From assembly GCA_024704765.1 (NCBI GenBank), contig JAKMXF010000336.1, positions 62,001 through 126,000 of the forward strand: a stretch of DNA of 64,000 bases, read 5' to 3'. This DNA comes from Oopsacas minuta (taxonomy: Eukaryota; Porifera; Hexactinellida; Lyssacinosida; Leucopsacidae). The notes beneath the pieces were generated by a model. It was not told the origin of the DNA. It ran no database searches and worked only from the letters and a program-made list of their open reading frames with translations. Shown here in pieces: positions 54,396-63,091 of the stretch (positions are counted from its first letter, which is position 1; each line of letters begins with the position of its first letter). The translations under genes and the position numbers were made by a program.

Positions 54396-56200
54396 GCTCT
54401 GACATTCTTATATTTAATCGTTAAGTATATTTCAGGGTGAATTAGAACAGTCGCGGAATATTCCGTCTGGCAGTACTAACTAGTCCTCCTATATCAAGAA
54501 ATCTTTAGATAATCCCATGAATTATCATAAAGGAGGATAAGTGTGACATTCGTACTGGCGTCATTGTTAAGTAACTTCCTGATGTGTAGCTAACTAGTAG
54601 GTATACAGGGGGAAGGTAGGCCTCTACTGTTTGAGAGTGCAGTAGCTCCTAGTTATGGAACAATCTTGTTCCTAGAACTCAATTCCCTAGAACGAGTGTG
54701 AAGTCAGCAACGAATTTCATCAGTGAATTATCGCATAACTTAACGAGTGTGGAGTTTAACAAAACTTGATGAAGATATGCAAACTTTTCTGTATACATTC
54801 TCACAAATACGTGCATTTCCCTAGCCTATTAACTTTATCAGGAATGTATTTACTGATTTGTGAGAGAAGGAATTGGTTATGATAAAATTCAGTTGCCTAG
54901 TTTGATTCTGAATGGATAACATGATCCTTTTGTATCAACGAAAATGGTTGAAGGTCACAAGACATATGTCCAGCGTGTGCAGAATCAGATTATAAACTGT
55001 GAATGTTGGATGCAGCAAGATATGCCTGTAGAGGTTAATACTATTATATGTCAGTTTTGACTCAGAATTTCTTGTGTCAGATTTTTGTGATATGTTTAAT
55101 TCAAATGTGCGAAATCAGATTCAGCATATTTGATATATTTTGCATATTTACTTCAGTCACAAATTTGACACACTTTCACTTGTCAAATATTAACGAGATT
55201 AATATCATTCAATAGAGGAGATTTGAATGTTTTACGGAATGTGATTATCGTACAAATTCTTGAATTTCTTTAAGCAATATTAACAACTCGCAGAGTTATG
55301 TAATTCAAATTGTTAATTAGTAAAGAGTGTTTAAGGATACTAATTAATATGGATTGACATTGAAATTTATTTAGCTATACTTTGATAATAAATCAAACTT
55401 AGTAATGACTATTTTAATGTTTCTCAATCAGCTAAAATGTCAGACAATTGCAGTCTCGTTGGATTGATTCGCCCAAACTTATCTATCAAATCATTGATGT
55501 CTACATAAATATCTCTATGCAGGTGAAGAAGAGAAAGTCCAGTCAATCGTTACAAATAAACAGACAGACAGACGGACAAATAATCATTGAGATTTCGGAA
55601 TATAGATTGTTGTTTGTCTGTTTATTTGTCTGGTTGTTGTCCGTTGTCAAGGAAAGGATCTAGGGTATGCAATTTTGAAATTGTAGCATATTTTTCGTGT
55701 GTTTAAAGGCAGTATTAAGAATTGAACAAAACTTCATTAAATATATCGAACATGCGGAACCCGATTTTCACACTTTTGGATTAATCATATGTAAATGTAT
55801 GTTGTTTTATGAATATAGAGTAAACAAATTTCAAAATTGGGGTCAAATCATACTTTCAACGACTAAAGTGGTATACTCGAGTATGCTGAGTCTGAATATT
55901 GTAAACAACATCCATATTCGTAAATATGAATTATTATTTGCCTGTTTGTTTGTCCGTTGCATACTTCGAGGCGCCATGCGCCGAGTTCATCGCGAAGCGA
56001 CGAGTCAAAGGCTCGAATAGAGTTAAATTTGCATTAGTAATTATGGGGTCCTGGAGCGAATATTTAGACTAGGGCCTTCTGGGAAAAATTTTTGACCTGG
56101 GACCTCTGGAACCTTGGGATCCCAGAAACATTGCTAGGACACTAGGATCTTGGGATTTTGCTATCAAGACCCCAGTGTCCTGAGAATAACTTCTCTAAAT
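54396..56200. repeat. Back-to-back NHL upstream regions; no gene
   Basis: 54396-55270 is the inverted form of the upstream region at 45.5-46.4 kb and belongs to copy 9. 55245-56200 is the forward region shared with 35.8-36.7 kb and belongs to copy 10. The ORFs at 55448-55663 and 55697-56020 are not supported. Confidence 0.65.
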
Positions 56201-56221
56201 ATGAGAATGTCAGAGCATAGC

Positions 56222-56389
56222 AGGATATACTGTATTTTATTTACATTCATTTAATTATATAAATTTGATATCTCTCTGTATAGGTCTCTGTATTGATTTG
56301 TATTTATAGTTAGAGCTCATTACTTATAGTCAAATAGATAAGTTATATTATTTGAATTGTTTCATTATTCTAGTTACAGAACTGAACTA
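56222..56389 (+). promoter_or_regulatory. Conserved 5' flank of NHL copy 10
   Basis: Complete conserved block from 'gatatactgtatttta' to the ATG. Regulatory role inferred. Confidence 0.5.
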
Positions 56390-57178
56390 ATGGCTACAGC
56401 TAATACTTTAGAGAGAATATTCTCTGTAGACTATAAGAGCAAGATACAACCTATAGTCAGTGTGTGGAAAGAAGGGGGAAGGCGGCTAGAAAATCTTAAT
56501 TACCCAAATGGAGTGACTATTGATAATTCTACTGGAGATATCTATGTAGCAGATTGGGGGAATCATTGTGTGAAAGTATTCGATTGTAATGGTAAGATTA
56601 TGTTTATATTTGGAGATGAGAAAGGAGAAGGAAAGATGCTTCGTCCAGATGGGTTAGCTATTAGTAGAGATAGAATTCTAATTACAGATCATTGCTGCAT
56701 TCTCAATTATCAAGTTAATGGGAAGTTTATTTCTACAATTGGGAAGCCTGGGAAAGGAGATTTGGAATTTGATTATCCTCGTGGTCTGACATTTGATGGA
56801 TCTCACAGTGAGGTATACATATGTGATTCTAATAATCATCGTATTCAGATACTGTCCAAGGAACTTACGTACAAGACACAGTTTGGACAAGATAACCTCT
56901 ATTCTCCTGTTGATGTTAAACTTATAAAAGAATTCATTTATATTCTTGATCGATCTAATCCTTGTTTTCTTCTGTACAACTATAATCTCATTCTACATAA
57001 AAGTATTATTTCTAAAGGACCTAGATTACAGCTGATTTATCCGTATTTCTTCAATATTGACAATTCTGACACTATTATTATTACTGATTATTCTTCTCAC
57101 TATATTTCTATTTTCAACTCTCAATTAAATTTAATACACAAGATTTCTATGGGTGAGTTAATGTCTATTTATAACTAA
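56390..57178 (+). CDS. NHL-repeat propeller protein, 3'-truncated by recombination (copy 10)
   Basis: About 262 residues. It matches the family through ...LNLIHKISM and then ends GELMSIYN. The last about 25 residues (final half-repeat) are replaced because the DNA switches at 'atgggtgagttaatgtc' into the sequence that follows the eIF3a exon-1 splice donor in other units (compare 19356-19400). Variable sites: ENLNYPNG, DWGNHC, MLRPDG, TDHCC (one residue short, like copy 6), CDSNNHR, QLIYPYFF, TDYSSHY. Loss of the closing strand may unfold the ring. Confidence 0.75.
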   Translation: MATANTLERIFSVDYKSKIQPIVSVWKEGGRRLENLNYPNGVTIDNSTGDIYVADWGNHCVKVFDCNGKIMFIFGDEKGEGKMLRPDGLAISRDRILITDHCCILNYQVNGKFISTIGKPGKGDLEFDYPRGLTFDGSHSEVYICDSNNHRIQILSKELTYKTQFGQDNLYSPVDVKLIKEFIYILDRSNPCFLLYNYNLILHKSIISKGPRLQLIYPYFFNIDNSDTIIITDYSSHYISIFNSQLNLIHKISMGELMSIYN

Positions 57179-58304
57179 CAAACTTCATTTACTTGGGGTG
57201 GCGAGGTTATGGTAGCTACGGGGACTAAGCCCATGAAATTGACATTATTGCCCCTTCCCAATGATTGCGAGTTAGCTCACTAAATTATTCAATTCATTAT
57301 ATGTTGCTCTTAAGTCTTAACTCAAATGTGTAATTTATCATTCTAACTAATTTTGTGTTCTGAGGATAAGTCCTCAAGCTCGCTGACCATATATCCGTAC
57401 ATTATACAGTCCTTGGTATCATCTTAGACATATATGATGCGCTCGCGAATTAGGTTCTAGAAAGGAGATTTCTCCATACCTAGGGATACAGCCCACATTT
57501 CCCCATTTTACTCATTAGTTAGCTACGCTTCAGGAAGCTGCTTTAAAATCACTCATGTACTCATGTCATGCTTACCCACCCTTTGTGATAATTCCTGGGA
57601 TTCTGGAATGATTCCATTCAGGATTTCAATGTTTTAAATACATAAATTGCAATTTTAGACAATTATTTGCAAAGAATGGTACATATTTTTCGAGTTTCAC
57701 TTGATTCTTGAATTATTTCCTAAATTTCTTGTGAATCCCGAGCTGTACTTCTATTTTATGTTCTACAAATCTGCAAATCATTTATTCAGGCAAAAATGCA
57801 CCTTTTCTATAATAACGAAATCATGTATATAAATGCTTTCAGCTAATACTTCATCCCTGGTACTTTTACTGTTAGGCCTTATATTTATAGGCTATGGTTA
57901 AACAAATGGTTCTAGTGCTGTATATCATATGCAATCATTGAATATCTAACTTTTACAGTAGCCTTAATTATTTCTATTATATTTATGAATATAATATTTT
58001 CAAATTAACCATGGATTATTTAAAAGACATGTATTTGCCCGATTTTATAACATTGAATAATCGTAGAAGATTGTTCTAAACAACAAAAGAGGGTAATTCA
58101 ATACCCTGGTTACGAATTTGACACTTTTGAATTTGAACCAATGAAATCTCCTCCAGTATTTCCTTCTATTAATATTCTTTAATCAACTGATGTTTCTTAG
58201 AAACAAATTGAACATTATATGGACTATACAATCATAGTAAATTGTAAATAAATTGTTTGATGGATTTGAAATCCGAGCGGAGCGAGGAAAAAATATAAAA
58301 TTTC
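57179..58304. other. Unit tail, dispersed repeat, then unassigned
   Basis: 57179-57290 continues the old eIF3a intron sequence. 57400-57610 matches 21720-22020. 57610-58300 is unique AT-rich DNA without a supported ORF. Confidence 0.45.
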
Positions 58305-58475
58305 AACCTGTGCGGACAGCTTAGTCAATTAAATATAATTTGTTTTAAAAGTGGCACTATTAATTGGAGGCACTATGTGCATTGGGATTAAACCTAATCT
58401 CTTATTGTGCCTCCAATTAATAATGCCACTTATTATACAAATTGAATTTAATAGACTAAGCTGACGGCACAGGTT
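58305..58475. mobile_element. Foldback MITE, second copy
   Basis: Ends AACCTGTGCGGACAGCTTAG and (inverted) AACCTGTGCCGTCAGCTTAG. The inner arms 'attaattggaggca' / 'tgcctccaattaat' pair almost perfectly. 171 bp, same family as 24967-25112 with a longer loop. Confidence 0.8.
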
Positions 58476-58642
58476 GTAATTTGTTTTTTGATATTTTTTC
58501 TTATTTCTTCTAATTAGTTTTCTTAGTATTATTCCTTTCTATAAACTCTATTATTCCTTAATTTTATTTCATTTACATATTAGTGAGATGCCTCTATGTT
58601 ATAACGACATCTGTGAGTACATGCTATCTTTTGGATTCTATA

Positions 58643-58812
58643 TTCTGTGGAACCTCGTTAATACGAACTACCGGATAATACGAATTACTGGCTAAGATAA
58701 CAAATATTCACACAAATCTACTCCCAGCAATTCTTATTCAATTAATATTCTTACTGCTAATACAAATTCATTTTGGTCGTCCGTTTGTGTTCGTAATAAC
58801 GAGGCTATACTG
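58643..58812. mobile_element. Pogo-like MITE, about 170 bp
   Basis: The left side has 'ggaacctcgttaatacgaac', the right side (inverted) CAGTATAGCCTCGTTATTACGAAC. TA lies outside both ends (58641-58642, 58813-58814). The CCTCGTTA core is typical of pogo/Tigger ends. No coding capacity. Confidence 0.65.
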
Positions 58813-58814
58813 TA

Positions 58815-59154
58815 TATAGTAACAGTTAGGGCTATTTAATATTTTCCAATAATTTGCCCCTTTTTGGCGCATTCATATAGTTACCAAAGTCCATCATTCA
58901 TACAATCATTCTGTATACATAGTTTGATGCTTGTATCATAACATAGACTATAAACTGAACTATCAGCTAGATGGAAGGTTTATTTCCCAAATTGATAGAA
59001 CTGAAGATTAAAATTAGAGGACCCTCCTCTCAAATTTTCATACGCCTATATCAGTAAATTAGTGTTACGATATAGGGGAAGATCCTCAATTTTCAGGCTC
59101 CTAACTATAATATCGTCAAAAATCGTGTTTACCCAGAGGAGCGTCCGGCGCTCC
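58815..59154. other. No gene seen
   Basis: Unassigned spacer before the diverged NHL pseudogene. Confidence 0.4.
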
Positions 59155-59685
59155 TAGATAATACCTTATATGAGATAGGTAGAAAGTATATTTCCAAAGT
59201 TGGCAAATAGGAGAAGAGAAAATTAGAGTTTAATTTTCCTTTTGATATAGGTATTGATGATTCAAATGGAGATGCTTACAATTGTGATTACTGTCACAAA
59301 ACCTCCATTACAAGTCTCAGTTTGGTATTGATATTTGAAAAAGGCTTGTCATATCAAACCTAATACAATAATATTAATGCTGGATACATCCAATCTTGTA
59401 TACACATTTACAACAAAGATCTAGTTCTCTACAGAAAAGTATCATTTCTAGATCAGAAGGATAGCAAGTGAGATCTCCCGGTTTCTTCTTCATAGACATG
59501 TCTGATAATATTATAATTTCAGACTATGGTACCAGTCTCATGTTATACTTGATTCTGTATTCGAATTTATCCGAAGAGTTTCTATTCGGGTCCCTTCTGT
59601 TTCTACACAATTTGGAATTATAGTAGACGATAAAGATAGAATTATTGTTGTAAGCCAAAATAGTGCCAATTCTCTACAGATTTAG
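59155..59685 (+). pseudogene. Diverged NHL propeller pseudogene (uninterrupted copy)
   Basis: Nearly identical to 19560-20694 without the 599-bp hAT insert. Visible NHL pieces: RKYISKVGK, KLEFNFPFDIGIDDSNGD, FFFIDMSDNIIISDYG, VDDKDRIIVVSQNS, ending at TAG 59683-59685. The same stops and frameshifts occur in both copies, so the gene was dead before the duplication. This copy supplies the empty sites that define the two hAT elements at 20-21.7 kb. Confidence 0.72.
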
Positions 59686-60075
59686 TTCTATAACTTTTGT
59701 ATTTCATATATTACTAGGCCACGTCGCTTCCTCGGGCTACGCTGTTGCGAACTCTTTGTGTCTGCACTAGGCCCTACGGCCCTGAGTACATAAACTCATA
59801 ATCTAGAACATCTGGTAACCCTGGCTGTCGCTTTGTCAGAAGAGGTAGCCCGGTGTAGCAGCTCAAATCAACCCCCCGCCAGAATATACCCAGGTATAAT
59901 CTGGGCTAGCCTAGTTTATACCCTGGGTTAAACTGGGTTGGGAGGTTAATCTAGACTGTTACACCGGCCGTCCCACTTTTGAAAGAACTTTCATATATAG
60001 AAAGATATAAATATATTCATTTCTTTCCTGGAGACTCGTCCTATATACTTTAACGATTAAATATAAGAATGTCAG
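59686..60075 (+). repeat. GC-richer block, counterpart of 20695-21072 and 21706-21770
   Basis: The same 'ggccacgtcgcttcctcgggctacg' and 'gggctagcctagttt' words as at 20.7-21.05 kb. The site of the 617-bp hAT element is empty here (about 59990-60010). No coding frame. Confidence 0.65.
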
Positions 60076-60082
60076 AGCATAG

Positions 60083-60251
60083 CAGAATATACTGTATTCT
60101 AATTAAATTCATTACATCGTAGAAATTTGATATCTCTCTGTATAGGTCTCTGTATTGATTTGTATTTATAGTTAGAGCTCATTACTTATAGTCAAATAGA
60201 TAAGTTATATTATTTGAATTGTTTCATTATTCTAGTTACAGAACTGAACTA
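60083..60251 (+). promoter_or_regulatory. Conserved 5' flank of NHL copy 11
   Basis: Complete conserved block from 'gaatatactgtattcta' to the ATG. Regulatory role inferred. Confidence 0.5.
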
Positions 60252-61109
60252 ATGGCTACAGCTAATACTTTAGAGAGAATATTCTCTGTAGACTATAAGA
60301 GCAAGATACAACCTAATGTGAGTCTTTGTATAGGGGGAAGGTGGCTAGAAAATCTTAAAAATCCAAATGGAGTGACTATTGATAATTCTACAGGAGATAT
60401 CTATGTAGCAGATTGGAGGAATCATTGTGTGAAAGTATTCGATTGTAATGGTCAGATTATGTTTAAATTTGGAGATGAGGAAGGAGAAGGAAAGATGAAT
60501 GGTCCAATGGGGTTAGCTATATGTAGAGATAGAATTCTTATTTCACAAAGTAACAACTGTATCCTGAATTGCCAATTGAATGGGGAGTTTATTTCTAGAA
60601 TAGGGAAACCTGGGAAAGGAGCATTGGAATTTTATGATCCTCTTGGTCTGACATTCGATGAATCTAATGGAGAGGTATACATATGTGATTACAATAATAA
60701 TCGTATTCAGATACTGTCCAAAGAACTTTCTTACAAGACTCAGTTTGGACAAGATAACCTCAAATCTCCTTTTGATATTAAGCTCACAAAAGAATTCATT
60801 TATATTCTTGATCGATCTAATCCTTGTCTTCATCTGTACAACTGTAATCTTATCCTACATAAGAGTATTCTTTCTAGAGGAGATGGATTACAGCTGAATA
60901 TTCCCAGGTTCTTCTATATTGACAATTCTAGCAATATTCTTATTACAAATCACTCTGATATCTCTTCTGGCTCTATTTCTATATTCAACTCTCAATTTGA
61001 TTTGATACACAAGATATCTATAGCTTATCCTACCGGTATTGCAGTGGATAACAGAGGAAGAGTTATTGTGGTTTGTAATGGATATGGACATCGTTTCAAT
61101 ATTTTTTGA
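60252..61109 (+). CDS. NHL-repeat propeller protein, short form (copy 11)
   Basis: About 285 residues. Variable sites: CIGGRWLENLKNPNG, DWRNHC, MNGPMG, SQSNNC, FYDPLG, CDYNNNR, SPFD, QLNIPRFF, TNHSDISSGS. The block QLNIPR.F..TNHS..SGS is otherwise found only in the long copy 6, and FYDPLG only in copy 1. This copy therefore combines variants from different relatives. The normal TGA and a full 3' unit with an eIF3a exon follow. Confidence 0.86.
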   Translation: MATANTLERIFSVDYKSKIQPNVSLCIGGRWLENLKNPNGVTIDNSTGDIYVADWRNHCVKVFDCNGQIMFKFGDEEGEGKMNGPMGLAICRDRILISQSNNCILNCQLNGEFISRIGKPGKGALEFYDPLGLTFDESNGEVYICDYNNNRIQILSKELSYKTQFGQDNLKSPFDIKLTKEFIYILDRSNPCLHLYNCNLILHKSILSRGDGLQLNIPRFFYIDNSSNILITNHSDISSGSISIFNSQFDLIHKISIAYPTGIAVDNRGRVIVVCNGYGHRFNIF

Positions 61110-61543
61110 TAATTTTTCTATTTTACTAGTGTTCATACCTTTGTTTATGTTTTCTTTTGAACAAACTATACTCTTCCCATATTATGTATTATTCCTTGTT
61201 GTATTTCACCTCTTATAGAGGATTCCTTTCTGTTATAACGACGCCATAATAAGCCTGAATTATCCCTCGATTTTTAGTTTTGCGATTAACGTCAAATTGC
61301 TATTCTGAAGCTCGATACGATATTCCACATAATTCAGAAATCATTAGTTCCTCTCCTTTAGGGAGATGCACATTAGTGTTTGGCCAAAATATGAAATGAG
61401 ATGTGAGCGCTACTCATTAAAGCTAAGCAATTTCTTATAAAAGTTGGCTCACACATCCTATTATGTATACAGAGGTTGTCATCAGTTTAAGTCAAGTTTG
61501 ACTACTGTACTATACTCGTAATATTCTCTTGAGTTTAGTTCAG
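61110..61543 (+). repeat. 3' flank of NHL copy 11 with the eIF3a promoter segment
   Basis: Common flank with the TATA-like 'cttataaaagttggctcac' near 61434-61453, running into an eIF3a exon-1 copy. Confidence 0.65.
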
Positions 61544-61914
61544 ATGTCTAAACCTGGATTTTCCGGTAAACCTGAATCTGCTATAAAACGTACAGATGAG
61601 TTCATTGAAGTAGAGAAATACGACGTTGCTATAGAAGTTCTGTTCGATGTTCTCAGGAATACACGACATAGAGTTTAGTGATAATCAAATTCTGTCAGCT
61701 TTGTGTTGATCACGGGAAGACTACCTCTGCTAAAGATGGTTTCTATCAATTCCGAATGATCTGTTCTCAGAGTTTGAATTTATTCCATTCTGTAGTGGAG
61801 AAATTTCTGAATTATTCAAATGATAAACTAGCTCTGATGCATAGCTCAGCACAGACTAGATCTGCTCAGGAAAAATCTGTAATGTTAGATCTTGTTTTGA
61901 TTGTACCGTTTATG
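61544..61914 (+). pseudogene. eIF3a exon-1 fragment fused to a TPR-SET gene
   Basis: Starts MSKPGFSGKPESAIKRTDEF. The frame breaks at 'cacgacatagagtttagtg', as in the 19-kb copy. Further on an open frame (61678-61944) reads the rest: FCQLCVDHGKTTSAKDGFYQ, SQEKSVMLDLVLIVPFM-like. Instead of the donor GATG|GTGAG, the sequence changes at 'ccgtttatgggg' into the TPR-SET gene. The junction is thus at the former exon end. Confidence 0.75.
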
Positions 61915-62965
61915 GGGACAGATACGATCCTATTTCTGCATTAACAGAGCTCTCTGTTACATCAAACTGAGCCAGTTTGAAGCAACTCCCTCCGATGCTA
62001 CAGCTTCTGAAATAGATCCCGATGATACCAAATTCCATTACAGAGCAGCTATTTCTTGGTCAGGTATGGGTAATCACGTGCGTGCTATAGAGGTACTGAG
62101 GAATTTAGTAGTGCTAGCTAAAGATAATAGCGTAAAACAGAGTTTTGTGGATAGGGTGAGAGTTGAGGATATGTATCTAACTCAACAACACGTGAGATTA
62201 ACTTGCCAGACATGGAGCATATTGTGTTAGTTGGTCTCTCTGTACAAATGGCTGACTTTATCGGATCCATAACACTGAAAAAATCTAGCTTCACTGGTTG
62301 TGCTAAGAGAGGGTTATTCGCTACACGTGACATTAAAAGTGGAGAGGTGATACATATTTCTAAGGCAGCTGTCTATATTTGAGATTACAAAACCTGAAGT
62401 ATTTCCCTCTCTTGAACTCTTTTCTGATGAACCTGTCTCACCTCCATTCCAAATTCTCATCCATAAGTTTATTGATATAATGAAGACTTTTAAACTATTC
62501 GATTACAGAGTTTTGAAATTAGTTGAAAATAACAACACATCTCCATTCTATCATAACATCGACCTCTATACTGATAAGGGATATGATCTCGTGAAGGATA
62601 TGGATTATCCAAAATTCTCTATAGAGAAGATTCGCGACATTGCGATTAAAAAGGGAGGTGCGTGTAGTTTAGAAAGTGGCACCAATTTATCTTCTTCAGC
62701 CACTATAGGTGAAATGGTAAATAATGCTGTCTCACTAGGAGTTTGGTGTATTCGATCTTTATTGAATCACTCTTGTGTTGGGAATATTGTGAGAGTTGTG
62801 AAAGGAAAAGTTTCTTTGTTGAAAGTATTTAGAGACGTTAAAGCTGAAGAAGAACTAACAATCTCTGCAATTGACGGTGCATACAAAATGGAATTGAAGG
62901 GAAGAAAGGAAACTCTAAAACTATTAAACGCATACAATTGTAAATGTCTCCTCTGTAAGTATTAA
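61915..62965 (+). pseudogene. TPR-SET (SMYD-like) lysine methyltransferase, 5'-truncated, two frame breaks
   Basis: The TPR end (61935-62190: NRALCYIKLSQFEAT, RAAISWSGMGNHVRAIEVL) is followed, after a frame change near 62190, by the start of the SET domain (KRGLFATRDIKSGEVI, about 62310). After a second change near 62378 a long frame runs to 62965. It has LLNHSC, the conserved SET cofactor/substrate motif (about 62760), KVFRDVKAEEELTISAID and the post-SET cysteines CKCLLCKY. Nearly the entire catalytic domain is visible, making this the best preserved member in the window. The first TPRs are replaced by the eIF3a exon. It is either a pseudogene or two indels away from coding. Confidence 0.7.
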
Positions 62966-63091
62966 TCTGAACCAAACATCACATTTTGCTGTCTAATGTA
63001 GCAAATACTTGACTAAAACTAACGTGAATATAAGTATATAATTTATCAAAAATTTTTGAAGTGATTTGATATAATTAATCTCTAAATTGTG
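62966..63091. repeat. Short dispersed repeat, inverted match to 49.56-49.69 kb
   Basis: 'tttgctgtctaatgtagcaaatacttga' is the reverse complement of the sequence at about 49645-49675. No coding content. Confidence 0.6.

Noticed and set aside
4764-60833. A conserved antisense ORF of about 96-106 codons inside most NHL genes (MKTRIRSIKNINEFFC...)
   Set aside because: It lies exactly opposite the conserved propeller scaffold and is open only because the codon use of the sense strand avoids antisense stops. Its variation follows the sense codons, and it breaks in some copies (copies 9 and 10).
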